NCBI GenBank assembly: GCA_024641625.1
Contig: JAHECQ010000017.1
Coordinates: forward strand, 1 to 20,135
DNA: 20,135 nt
Source of the DNA: Acidimicrobiales bacterium
GTDB taxonomy: Bacteria; Actinomycetota; Acidimicrobiia; Acidimicrobiales; SZUA-35
Direction: 5' to 3'
Shown in pieces: positions 6,744-13,922 of the stretch. Both the position numbers and the translations under genes were made by a program. Every line of letters begins with the position of its first letter. Position 1 is the stretch's first letter. The notes under the pieces were generated by a model, which was given only the letters and a program-made list of their open reading frames with translations, did not search any database and was not told where the DNA came from.

Positions 6744-6763
6744 CCAGTACCTCTGGGTACTGG
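6744..6763 (-). terminator. Hairpin terminator after membrane-anchored protein gene
   Basis: CCAGTACC-TCTG-GGTACTGG is a perfect 8-bp stem with a 4-base loop, 29 bases beyond the stop of the minus-strand gene at 6793-7485. It lacks a T run. It also separates that gene from the promoter at 6657-6662. Confidence 0.6.
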
Positions 6764-6792
6764 AGCAGGCGACTCCCGCTCGCCCCACCAAG

Positions 6793-7485
6793 TCAACCTG
6801 GCTCGAGATCGGTGTCCGACGGGGAGTCCGACAATGTCTCGACCACCCGCACCGATCGATCGTCCCCACGGAAGGTCTCCATCAGGCGGACCGCATGGGT
6901 CGCCGGGTCGAAGCACACCATGCTGGACTGGCCCCAACGGCCGAAATTCGAGGGACCAACGGCAATCAGTTCGAGGCAATCGGGATCATCGGTCTCGAAC
7001 ACCTGATAGTCGGCCAGTTCACGGGCCAGGAGATCACGTTCCTGGCGGTTCGTCCCTTCGGGCACCGGCGCCGAACACAGGACGCGTTCTGGCGAACCCG
7101 CGCTTGCAGTGTCGTCGATCTGACAGTCGCGTTGTCGTCCCGCTGCAGTGACGATCGCGAACGAACCAAGCTGATCGAGCTCACGATCGTCACGACGAGC
7201 CAAGCGGAACCCGACCGAATCCTCGACCACGGCGTCAGCGCCCCGACCCCGGATACGCGTGAGGGTGCCGGTGGCGACATACGGCCCGACCAATGATCGT
7301 TCCCAACGATCGAGAAAATCATCCAGAGGGCGTTCGGCCAACGTTACGTTCGTGCCGTGCGTCGAGGACGGGGCGACACCGAGCGAAGGAGGTCCCGTTC
7401 GGCCCGAGACCAGGGAGAGGACGAGCCCGACGATCGCCACCCCGGCGATCAGAGCGCCGAGAACGGGGAGCATTCGGCGAATCAC
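6793..7485 (-). CDS. Membrane-anchored extracytoplasmic protein, unknown function
   Basis: I do not recognise this 230-residue protein. It has an N-terminal signal anchor (MIRRMLPVLGALIAGVAIVGLVLSLV is the charged-then-hydrophobic start) followed by a soluble domain, presumably outside the membrane. The soluble part contains four Cys (in QRDCQID, VLCSAP, DPDCLEL and MVCFDP), which could form two disulfides; spacing suggests two neighbouring pairs. The C-terminal part is acidic. The start is GTG 7485: it has no Shine-Dalgarno, but TAGATT lies exactly six bases upstream, indicating a leaderless transcript. It is divergent from the Nudix gene across only 44 bases that carry both promoters. A hairpin follows the stop. 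It is likely a lineage-restricted envelope protein. Confidence 0.75.
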   Translation of the reverse strand: MIRRMLPVLGALIAGVAIVGLVLSLVSGRTGPPSLGVAPSSTHGTNVTLAERPLDDFLDRWERSLVGPYVATGTLTRIRGRGADAVVEDSVGFRLARRDDRELDQLGSFAIVTAAGRQRDCQIDDTASAGSPERVLCSAPVPEGTNRQERDLLARELADYQVFETDDPDCLELIAVGPSNFGRWGQSSMVCFDPATHAVRLMETFRGDDRSVRVVETLSDSPSDTDLEPG

Positions 7486-7491
7486 AGCACC

Positions 7492-7497
7492 AATCTA
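7492..7497 (-). promoter_or_regulatory. -10 element TAGATT, leaderless start for gene at 7485
   Basis: TAGATT is followed by exactly six bases and then the GTG start at 7485 on the minus strand. This fits a leaderless mRNA and is one of six such arrangements in the window. Confidence 0.55.
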
Positions 7498-7517
7498 GGA
7501 TGCAATCTGCCTGCGGA

Positions 7518-7523
7518 TAAGGT
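7518..7523 (+). promoter_or_regulatory. -10 element TAAGGT, leaderless start for Nudix gene
   Basis: TAAGGT, six bases, then GTG 7530. No Shine-Dalgarno is present, so a leaderless transcript is likely. AAGG inside this element could otherwise be misread as a ribosome binding site. Confidence 0.55.
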
Positions 7524-7529
7524 CTTGAC

Positions 7530-8216
7530 GTGACCGACCGCGAAGAACTGATCGCCGCAGCAACCGTGCTCCTCCTCCGTGACGACCCTCGTGGACTCGA
7601 GGTCTTGATGCTCCGTCGCAACTCCAAGATCGCCTTCGGTGGGATGTGGGTCTTCCCGGGTGGGCGAGTGGACCAGCATGAAATGGGACCCGACGAGCTC
7701 ACCTCCGCTCGACTGGCTGCAGCCCGCGAAACCCAGGAAGAGGTCGGCCTCGACCTGCATCCCGACAGCTTGGTGACCTGGTCCCATTGGCAGCCGCCGG
7801 CGGCTGCGGAGATGGTGGCCAAAGGTGGTCCGCTCCGCCGATTCTCCACGTGGTTCTTCGTCGCGCCCGCGCCCGAGGGGATCGTGTCCATCGACCACGG
7901 CGAGATCCATGAAGATCGATGGCTCACACCCCGCGAGGCCATGTCGAAACATGCCGCGGGCGAGATCGAGATCGTCCCACCCACTTGGATCACCCTGCAT
8001 CAACTTGCTGCTCACAACTCCGTCGACGAGGCGATCACCTGGGCAAGGGCCGTCGAGCCCAAGCCTCGCTTCTGGACTCGTCGCCTCTCGAAGGACCCCT
8101 TGACCCTCGTCTGGCACGGTGACGCCGCGTACGAGACCCTCGATCCGAAGACGCTCGGTGGGCGAAATCGCCTCGCGCTCCACGCCGAGGGCTGGGTCTA
8201 TGAGTTTCAGCCGTGA
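7530..8216 (+). CDS. Nudix hydrolase
   Basis: The 228-residue protein carries a Nudix signature: FPGGRVD (42-48) followed by AAARETQEEVGL (63-74), i.e. the REUxEExGU core with Glu residues that bind divalent metal. The stretch between the two halves is longer than in MutT, as in the NUDT19/CoA-pyrophosphatase-like branch. It should cleave a nucleoside diphosphate linked to another group; CoA derivatives, NDP-sugars or RNA 5' ends are possible, and the substrate cannot be told here. GTG 7530 is chosen as a leaderless start. Its stop overlaps the start of the second DEAD-box helicase (GTGA at 8213-8216), so the two are co-translated. That coupling hints at a link to RNA metabolism, though this is speculative. 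Confidence 0.9.
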   Translation: MTDREELIAAATVLLLRDDPRGLEVLMLRRNSKIAFGGMWVFPGGRVDQHEMGPDELTSARLAAARETQEEVGLDLHPDSLVTWSHWQPPAAAEMVAKGGPLRRFSTWFFVAPAPEGIVSIDHGEIHEDRWLTPREAMSKHAAGEIEIVPPTWITLHQLAAHNSVDEAITWARAVEPKPRFWTRRLSKDPLTLVWHGDAAYETLDPKTLGGRNRLALHAEGWVYEFQP

Positions 8217-9475
8217 GTGCATCCGGCCAAGGGTTCGCCTCCCTCGGCGTACCCCCGACCTTGCTCGACGTGCTCACCCGAAACGACATCCGAACCCCGT
8301 TCGAGGTCCAGGCAGCCACCATCCCTGATGCGCTCGCCGGACGCGACGTCCTGGGACGAGCACCGACCGGATCGGGAAAGACGCTCGCCTTCGGCCTCCC
8401 CTTGCTCGCTGCCGTGCCCCGGGCCAAACCGAATCGACCTATCGGCCTCGTGCTCACCCCGACCCGCGAGCTGGCCGAACAGATCCGCCGGGAACTCGAT
8501 CCTTATGCCAAGGCTGTCGAACGCTCGATCGGTGCCATCTACGGCGGTGTCGACTACGCCCGGCAGGTTGCTCGCCTCCAGCGAGGGCTCGATGTGGCCG
8601 TCGCGACACCGGGTCGTCTCCTCGACCTGATCGATCAGGGCGATCTGTTCCTGTCGGATGCCATGATCGTGGTGATCGACGAGGCCGATCGGATGGCCGA
8701 CATGGGCTTCCTACCCGATGTCCGCCAGCTGCTCGACCTCACCAGTCCCCAACGCCAGACGATGCTCTTCTCGGCGACCCTGGGCGAGGACATCCAGACC
8801 CTGATCGACGAGTATCAACGAAACCCGACCATCCACGAGATCGGCGAAGTCGAGCCCGATCTCTCGTTGGTCGAGCATCGCTTCTACCACACCCACAAGA
8901 TGGGCAAGATCGAACTCGCCGCCGAGCTCATTCCGACGCTCGGCTCCTGCATGGTGTTCTGCCGCACCCGCCACGGCGTTGACCGGGTGGCGCGCCAACT
9001 CAGCGACCTGGGAGTCTCTGCCGGATGGATCCACGGAGGTCGGAGCCAATTGCAGCGCGACGCCGCACTGCATGCCTTCACCACCGGCCGAGTTGTGGCG
9101 CTCGTCGCCACCGACGTCGCCGCCCGGGGGATCCACGTCGACGGTGTCGGCTGTGTCATCCACTACGACCCCCCCGAGGACGTCACGACCTACGTGCACC
9201 GCTCCGGTCGTACGGCTCGCGCCGGGGCGCGGGGGTTGGTGATCTCCTTCGTGAACTCCGACCAGATCAAGTCCACGCTACGACTCCAGGCAGCACTGTC
9301 GCTTCCCGAAGGGATCGACGACCCACCAACGACGGTCGGCGGTGTCGCCGATACCCCCAACGAGCCGTCACCTACCGAACCATCGGCGACACCGAAGACG
9401 AAGCCGAAACCACGAACAAAGCCGGGCAAGAAGCAGCGGGCCAAGGCCAAGGGCACCTGGCCCAAGCTGATCTGA
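8213..9475 (+). CDS. DEAD-box ATP-dependent RNA helicase with Lys-rich tail
   Basis: The 420-residue protein has all DEAD-box motifs: Q motif (DIRTPFEVQ), Walker A APTGSGKT (50-57), PTRELAEQ (83-90), DEAD (156-159), SAT (187-189), VATDVAARGIHVDGV (298-312) and HRSGRTARAG (329-338). It remodels RNA using ATP. The helicase core is strongly similar by eye to the first helicase at 1213-2628 (shared GRAPTGSGKTLAFG, DEADRMADMGFLP, FCRTRHG, HGGRSQ). The tail differs: instead of Gly/Arg repeats it has a Thr/Pro linker and a basic Lys-rich end (TKPKPRTKPGKKQRAKAKG). GTG 8213 overlaps the Nudix stop and has no own ribosome binding site, so translation is by coupling. It ends five bases from the convergent alanine racemase gene. 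Confidence 0.95.
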   Translation: MSASGQGFASLGVPPTLLDVLTRNDIRTPFEVQAATIPDALAGRDVLGRAPTGSGKTLAFGLPLLAAVPRAKPNRPIGLVLTPTRELAEQIRRELDPYAKAVERSIGAIYGGVDYARQVARLQRGLDVAVATPGRLLDLIDQGDLFLSDAMIVVIDEADRMADMGFLPDVRQLLDLTSPQRQTMLFSATLGEDIQTLIDEYQRNPTIHEIGEVEPDLSLVEHRFYHTHKMGKIELAAELIPTLGSCMVFCRTRHGVDRVARQLSDLGVSAGWIHGGRSQLQRDAALHAFTTGRVVALVATDVAARGIHVDGVGCVIHYDPPEDVTTYVHRSGRTARAGARGLVISFVNSDQIKSTLRLQAALSLPEGIDDPPTTVGGVADTPNEPSPTEPSATPKTKPKPRTKPGKKQRAKAKGTWPKLI

Positions 9476-9480
9476 TCCAC

Positions 9481-10641
9481 TCAGGGCTGTGTCTCTTCAG
9501 GTCCGGTGAGATAACGACGTTCGTAACGGCGGCCGAGATCGGTGAGCACCTCGTAGCCAATCGTTCCCGCTGCACTGGCGACCTCGTCGACCGACAGGTG
9601 AGATCCGATGAGTTCGACCGGTGCCCCGATCCACAAGTCGGACTCGGGAACGTCGGTCACATCGACCGTCACCAAATCCATCGAGACTCGACCCACCAAG
9701 GGCACCGGGCGCTCCCCGATGCAGGCTTGGCCACGACCGGACAACGCACGGTGAAAACCGTCGGCATAGCCGACATTGAGGGTTGCGATACGACGACGAT
9801 CGATTGCCCGAAACGTGGCCCCGTAGCCAACGGTCTCACCTGCCTCGATCCACCGGATCTGCAGGATCGGAGCCTCGAGCGTGACCACCGGAGCCATGGG
9901 ATTGGGGTCCCCGGGAGTCGGGTTTCCGCCGTAGAGGCAGAAACCCGGGCGAACCACATCGAAATGAAACCGATCACCGAGAAAGATCCCCGAGGAGTTG
10001 GCCAGCGAACGTCGCTCGAACGCCAACCGACTGGCGGCCAAGCCGAAGCGGATGAGTTGCTGCTCGTTCTGCGGACTCTGCGGTTCATCGGCCGACGCCA
10101 GGTGACTCATCAAGATCTGCACATCGACGCCCTGTAGCCGCAATGGTTCGGTGACGAGGCGCTCCACCTCCTCGAGCGCCAGGCCCAGGCGATTCATTCC
10201 GGTGTCCACGTGCAGAGCCGCCGGGAGGGCAACGCCGAGGCCACGACCATGCCGCGCCCATCGCTCGATTTGGTCGAGGCTGTTGAGGACCGGCCGGAGA
10301 TGATGTTCGAGCAGGTCCTGCTCGATACCCGGATGCGCTCCCGACAAGACGAAAACGGTCGCCCGGGAGGTGGGATCATTGGCCACGAGCGCCCGCCGAA
10401 GCGCGATTCCTTCATCGACGTGGGCCACGAAGAAGGTGCCACAGCCCGCTTGCTCGAGAATGGCTCCAACCTCGGCAGCGCCCAAGCCATAACCATCGGC
10501 CTTGACCATGGCCGCGACCTCGACCTGCGGACCCACGTGTTCTGAGATCAGCCCGAAGTTTCCGACGATGCCGCCGAGGTCAACGGTCAGCTGGGTCGAT
10601 CTCAGAACACGGTTGAAGGAGGTCGACCGGGTAGCGGACAC
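9481..10641 (-). CDS. alr: Alanine racemase
   Basis: A PLP-dependent enzyme that interconverts L- and D-alanine in the cytoplasm for peptidoglycan. The PLP lysine lies in MVKADGYGLGA (K47 in this numbering) and the second catalytic residue is the Tyr of VGYADGFHRALSG (about Y292); VGRVSMDLVTVDVTD is also conserved. I set the start at GTG 10641, giving 386 residues. On the minus strand TACGAT lies exactly six bases before this GTG, matching the leaderless pattern of other genes here, and the N-terminus (about 18 residues before LTVDL) has the usual family length. An upstream in-frame ATG at 10677 would add 12 residues but has no convincing ribosome binding site and would put the promoter inside the gene. 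It is convergent with helicase 2 and divergent from the permease genes. Confidence 0.95.
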   Translation of the reverse strand: MSATRSTSFNRVLRSTQLTVDLGGIVGNFGLISEHVGPQVEVAAMVKADGYGLGAAEVGAILEQAGCGTFFVAHVDEGIALRRALVANDPTSRATVFVLSGAHPGIEQDLLEHHLRPVLNSLDQIERWARHGRGLGVALPAALHVDTGMNRLGLALEEVERLVTEPLRLQGVDVQILMSHLASADEPQSPQNEQQLIRFGLAASRLAFERRSLANSSGIFLGDRFHFDVVRPGFCLYGGNPTPGDPNPMAPVVTLEAPILQIRWIEAGETVGYGATFRAIDRRRIATLNVGYADGFHRALSGRGQACIGERPVPLVGRVSMDLVTVDVTDVPESDLWIGAPVELIGSHLSVDEVASAAGTIGYEVLTDLGRRYERRYLTGPEETQP

Positions 10642-10647
10642 ACCACG

Positions 10648-10653
10648 ATCGTA
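10648..10653 (-). promoter_or_regulatory. -10 element TACGAT, leaderless start for alr
   Basis: TACGAT, six bases (CGTGGT), then GTG 10641 on the minus strand. It lies inside the longer possible reading frame from 10677 and argues for the shorter protein. Confidence 0.55.
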
Positions 10654-10705
10654 GGGGACGCTCGTCAGAGAACTCATCGCCCTGGCGTGAAGCCGGCTGG
10701 CTTCC

Positions 10706-10711
10706 TACACT
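10706..10711 (+). promoter_or_regulatory. Possible -10 element (TACACT) for livH
   Basis: TACACT precedes livH by 28 bases; transcription from about 10718 would leave a short leader with GGGGA (10731-10735) just before GTG 10740. A 6-bp hairpin GAAGCC-GGCT-GGCTTC (10689-10704) lies immediately upstream, between the expected -35 and -10, and could be an operator. Confidence 0.4.
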
Positions 10712-10739
10712 GCCGCCTACCTGACACCCCGGGGAACTC

Positions 10740-11705
10740 GTGAGTCTGTTCATTCAGCGAATCTTTGATGCTCTGTCCAACGGCGCTGTCTATTCAGCGC
10801 TGGCTGTTGCATTGACCATGGTTTTTCGTGCCAGTGGTGTGTTGAATCTTGCTCAGGGCGAGATGGCGATGTTCTCGGCCTACGTCGCTGCCCTGCTGCG
10901 CTCATCGCCGCCGGGGTCCGGTCCGCCAGGACGACCGTTCACGGGACAAGGGCTCTTCGCCAATCTCGGCACTCCCTGGCCAGTGTGGGCCGCGCTCCTT
11001 GGTTCGATTCTGTTCGGGGCGCTGTTGGGGGCGCTGGTTCAGCGCTACGTCGTCCAACCCCTCGACGGCCGCGATCCCCTACCAGCAATCGGTGCCATTG
11101 TGGGGGTCTACCTGCTCTTGCGGGGCATCGCATCGAAGTGGTGGGGTGGCGGCGTTCGGGACATCGGCTCGCCGTTCCCCGACGGGGCCGACGACCGATT
11201 CGACATCCTTGGGGCTCGGCTGCGTTACGAGACCGTCGGGATCGTCATGACACTCATCACCGTCTTGTTGTTGCTCAACCTGATCCAACGGCACACCAAG
11301 ATCGGTCTTGCCTTTCGCGCCCTCGTCTCCAACCCCGAGGGAGCCCGCCTCATGGGAATCAGAGTCGGATCGGTCCTGATGATCGGTTGGGCCATGGCCT
11401 CCGCGCTGGGCGCATTGGGCGGAGGGTTGATCGCCAACACACTGCACGTTCGGCCCGACATGATGAGTCGAGTCCTGGTGTTCTCCTTGGCGGCGGCAAT
11501 TCTTGGAGGTTTGGGAAACCCGGTTGGCGCGGTGATCGGAGGTTTCTCCTTCGCGCTTCTCGAAGTCATGCTCGTTGGCTACGTGTCGTTCATCAGCGCC
11601 GACGTGGCGCTGGTGTACACGCTGGGCGTTCTCATCCTCGTCCTCCTGGTTCGACCTGGTGGCATCCTCGGGACGAGTCTGACGGTCGACCGGTCCAGAG
11701 CATGA
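10740..11705 (+). CDS. LivH-type branched-chain amino acid ABC transporter permease
   Basis: The 321-residue integral membrane protein belongs to the LivH/BPD_transp_2 permease family. It has about eight hydrophobic segments, beginning NGAVYSALAVALTMVFRASGVLNLAQGEMAMFSAYVAALL. The cytoplasmic loop GLAFRALVSNPEGARLMGIRVG corresponds to the conserved segment that contacts the ATPase. LNLAQGE and LGGLGNPVGAVIGG are typical of the family. These permeases import branched-chain amino acids or other small carboxylates, amides or urea. Its stop overlaps the ATG of the partner permease (ATGA at 11702-11705). No ATPase (LivF/LivG) or binding protein gene is adjacent, so the substrate cannot be inferred. 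The start is GTG 10740, with GGGGA four bases upstream. Confidence 0.9.
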   Translation: MSLFIQRIFDALSNGAVYSALAVALTMVFRASGVLNLAQGEMAMFSAYVAALLRSSPPGSGPPGRPFTGQGLFANLGTPWPVWAALLGSILFGALLGALVQRYVVQPLDGRDPLPAIGAIVGVYLLLRGIASKWWGGGVRDIGSPFPDGADDRFDILGARLRYETVGIVMTLITVLLLLNLIQRHTKIGLAFRALVSNPEGARLMGIRVGSVLMIGWAMASALGALGGGLIANTLHVRPDMMSRVLVFSLAAAILGGLGNPVGAVIGGFSFALLEVMLVGYVSFISADVALVYTLGVLILVLLVRPGGILGTSLTVDRSRA

Positions 11706-12679
11706 CAGCGCGACTCGTGGCACTCGCCGCCATCGGCGCAGTGCTCGTGATGATTCCGCTCACCGGTGGGCCCGTCTTGGTGCTTCGAGCGACCGAGATC
11801 TTCGCCTTCATCGTGGCCTTCAGTGGACTGCACGTGCTGTCGGGCAGGCTCGGCCTCATCTCCATCGGTCACGGTGCGTTCATGGGTATCGGCGCACTCG
11901 CCGGCGCGCATGCGGTCCAGGACGCCTCGGTCCCCTACCTGCTCGCCCCGGTGATGGCCGCGGCATTCGCCGCGGCGTTCGGCGCGCTCATCGCAGTGCC
12001 GAGCCTCCGCCTGCCCAGCACGTACCTGGCTCTGCTCAGCGTGGCCGTGGCCATGGCGCTCCCCATCCTCATGCGTCGGATCGATGGGCCGTTGGGCATT
12101 CTCGTCAAGAAGGACCTCCTACCTCCGGCGTGGACGGGACTCGATTCCAGCCAGGACGAAATCTGGCAATACCTGCTCGTGGTGACCGCCGGCAGTCTGA
12201 TCGTGGGACTGATGAGCCTTCTACTGAGCGGACGATTCGGCCGGTCGCTGATCGCGGTACGAGACGAACCCACGGCCGCCGCTGCTTTTGGTGTCAACAC
12301 GCCGCGAACTCGCATCCTGGGAGTTGCACTTGCCTGTGGTCTCGCCGGCTTTGCCGGCGGGCTGTTGGTGTATGCAACGCCCTACGTCTCAGGCGATCGC
12401 TACACATTCGAATTGTCACTCTTCATGTTCGCCCTTTCGGTTGGCTTCGGATCGGGCCGACTATGGACTTCCATTCCGGCGGCCATCGTCCTGGTCATGC
12501 TCCCTGAGGTCTTGGTGTCGATCGGCTGGTCCGCCTACCAGCCCGTGGTCTATGGCCTCTTGTTGCTGGTCGCCACCCGTCTCACTGGCACCCGTCGCAT
12601 GATCGACCGACTTGCAGTTCGACGCTCCGCCCAACCGGCGAGCAACACCGAGCCCAGCGTTGTATTACTGGATGCCTGA
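11702..12679 (+). CDS. LivM-type branched-chain amino acid ABC transporter permease
   Basis: The 325-residue partner of LivH. Family features include LGLISIGHGAFMGIGALAGAHA near residues 50-75 and the ATPase-contact loop GRFGRSLIAVRDEPTAAAAFGVN (about 180-202). There are about eight to ten hydrophobic segments. The start is ATG 11702, overlapping the livH stop by four bases; the same frame is open far upstream, inside livH, but that part is not permease-like. The C-terminus ends in a short polar stretch. The VOC-family gene follows 39 bases downstream on the same strand and may be in the same transcript. No LivF, LivG or LivK gene lies in the window, so this pair must use proteins coded elsewhere, or be a remnant. 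Confidence 0.9.
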   Translation: MTARLVALAAIGAVLVMIPLTGGPVLVLRATEIFAFIVAFSGLHVLSGRLGLISIGHGAFMGIGALAGAHAVQDASVPYLLAPVMAAAFAAAFGALIAVPSLRLPSTYLALLSVAVAMALPILMRRIDGPLGILVKKDLLPPAWTGLDSSQDEIWQYLLVVTAGSLIVGLMSLLLSGRFGRSLIAVRDEPTAAAAFGVNTPRTRILGVALACGLAGFAGGLLVYATPYVSGDRYTFELSLFMFALSVGFGSGRLWTSIPAAIVLVMLPEVLVSIGWSAYQPVVYGLLLLVATRLTGTRRMIDRLAVRRSAQPASNTEPSVVLLDA

Positions 12680-12718
12680 CTACCACCGGGTACCTGAACC
12701 CTGACCGAGAAGGAACGC

Positions 12719-13243
12719 ATGATGTCCACCACTGTCGCAACCACCGAGGTCCTCGGACTCAACCATGTCGCCTATCGGTGCCGAGACGCCTCGGAGACCG
12801 CTCGCTTCTACGAGGACGTCCTCGGTATGCGACTGGCGCACGTCATCGTGCAGGACCGGGTGCCCAGCACGCAGGAGTATGCACCCCACTGCCATCTGTT
12901 CTTCGAAATGGCCGACGGGAGCTGGGTCGCCTTCTTCGACCTTGCCGATGAGGACGCCGTGGTCCAACAGACCAGCCCGGATTGGGCCCAACATCTGGCC
13001 ATGGAAGTCGGATCGGTCGAAGTCCTCATGTCAAAGAAGGCAGTGCTGGAGGCCAATGGAGTCGAGGTGTTGGGACCAGTCGATCACGGATTCATTCGAT
13101 CGATCTACTTCTACGATCCGAGCGGTCATCGGCTCGAATTCGCCTGCCGAACCCATTCCAGCGACGACATCGAGCACTTTGCGGCCATCGCTTCAACAGA
13201 ACTCGCCGCTTGGGCCGACAAGAAGGCCGAGCATTTACGTTGA
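12719..13243 (+). CDS. VOC-superfamily (glyoxalase/dioxygenase-fold) protein
   Basis: The 174-residue protein has the vicinal-oxygen-chelate fold: two beta-alpha-beta modules beginning LGLNHVAYRCRDASETARFYEDVLGMRL and ending YFYDPSGHRLEFACR. Likely metal ligands are H16, H92 (AQHLAMEV) and E140 (HRLEF), with a further acidic or His residue in HCHLFFEMADG. VOC proteins include glyoxalase I, extradiol dioxygenases, epimerases and resistance proteins, and the reaction cannot be read from sequence alone. AAGGA at 12710-12714 suits the second ATG (12722) at least as well as the first (12719). It follows livM by 39 bases and precedes the cupin gene, which however seems to have its own promoter overlapping the end of this gene. 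Confidence 0.88.
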   Translation: MMSTTVATTEVLGLNHVAYRCRDASETARFYEDVLGMRLAHVIVQDRVPSTQEYAPHCHLFFEMADGSWVAFFDLADEDAVVQQTSPDWAQHLAMEVGSVEVLMSKKAVLEANGVEVLGPVDHGFIRSIYFYDPSGHRLEFACRTHSSDDIEHFAAIASTELAAWADKKAEHLR

Positions 13244-13257
13244 CGGGATGGGCGTTC

Positions 13258-13263
13258 TAAGCT
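13258..13263 (+). promoter_or_regulatory. -10 element TAAGCT with -35-like TTTACG, leaderless start for cupin gene
   Basis: TAAGCT, six bases, ATG 13270. TTTACG at 13234-13239 (18-base spacer) resembles a -35 and lies in the last codons of the VOC gene. No Shine-Dalgarno is present. The cupin and rhodanese genes therefore probably form their own transcript. Confidence 0.55.
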
Positions 13264-13269
13264 CGCGCC

Positions 13270-13896
13270 ATGGCTCAAGCACCAGAACATCGTCTCGACG
13301 CCGCTGACGACGAACGAGCGCGAGCACGCGCCGCGATCATCGCCCAGACCATGGCCGACATCCGAGCCATCGAAGATCAATTGGGGGTGACGCGCCAAGG
13401 CGTCGAAGCCATCCGTGACCGCCTGCTCGAGATGGCCTCCCATCGAGAGGCCTTTGCTCTCGAAGACTTTCCGTGTCCGACCGAAGGGCCTCGCGGCTGC
13501 CTCTATCGACTGAGCGAGGACGCCGATCATCGCTTCGCCCTCTATGTCAATTCAAGCGCCGGCGACGTGGCCACGCCGGCGCACAACCACACGACCTGGG
13601 CGGTCGTCGTGGGCTTCGAGGGCAAGGAACTCAATCGCTTCTACCGCAGGGCACCCCAGGGCGGCGTTGAGCAGATCCATGAGTTCCTCGTCGAGAATGG
13701 CACTGGCGTCGCCATGTTGCCCGACGACCTGCACTCCATCCACATCGACTCGCGCGCCTTGAACTTCCATTGCTATGGCCTCGCCCTCGAGCAACTCCCC
13801 AACCGGGAGTACTACAGCGAGTCGACGAGCCAGTGGAAAGTCTTCCCCGCCAACGCCGACATACGCGAAGCGCGGGTGGATCTCGCGCTCTGCTGA
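13270..13896 (+). CDS. Cysteine-dioxygenase-like cupin (predicted thiol dioxygenase)
   Basis: The 208-residue protein resembles the double-stranded beta-helix, metal-dependent enzymes related to cysteine dioxygenase. The iron-binding pattern is visible: PAHNHTTWAVVVGFEGKELNRFYRR gives H105 and H107, and LHSIH supplies the third His (H155 or H158). Known members oxidise cysteine, 3-mercaptopropionate or related thiols to sulfinates with O2. The N-terminal 60 residues form a charged helical region. By my alignment the Cys that is cross-linked to Tyr in mammalian enzymes is not present. ATG 13270 is a leaderless start. The four-domain rhodanese gene follows 26 bases downstream, which suggests shared sulfur chemistry: a thiol or persulfide substrate. 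The exact substrate is unknown. Confidence 0.82.
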   Translation: MAQAPEHRLDAADDERARARAAIIAQTMADIRAIEDQLGVTRQGVEAIRDRLLEMASHREAFALEDFPCPTEGPRGCLYRLSEDADHRFALYVNSSAGDVATPAHNHTTWAVVVGFEGKELNRFYRRAPQGGVEQIHEFLVENGTGVAMLPDDLHSIHIDSRALNFHCYGLALEQLPNREYYSESTSQWKVFPANADIREARVDLALC

Positions 13897-13922
13897 GGCG
13901 TCGTCATGGCCGTTCCTCTCCC

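Noticed and set aside
11000..11012. GGTTCGATTC resembling a tRNA T-loop
   Set aside because: It lies within livH codons, and no acceptor, D or anticodon stem can be drawn around it.
10985..11701. Upstream extension of the livM frame inside livH
   Set aside because: The extension reads as Arg/Pro-rich shadow sequence with no membrane segments. ATG 11702, overlapping the livH stop, gives a normal LivM.
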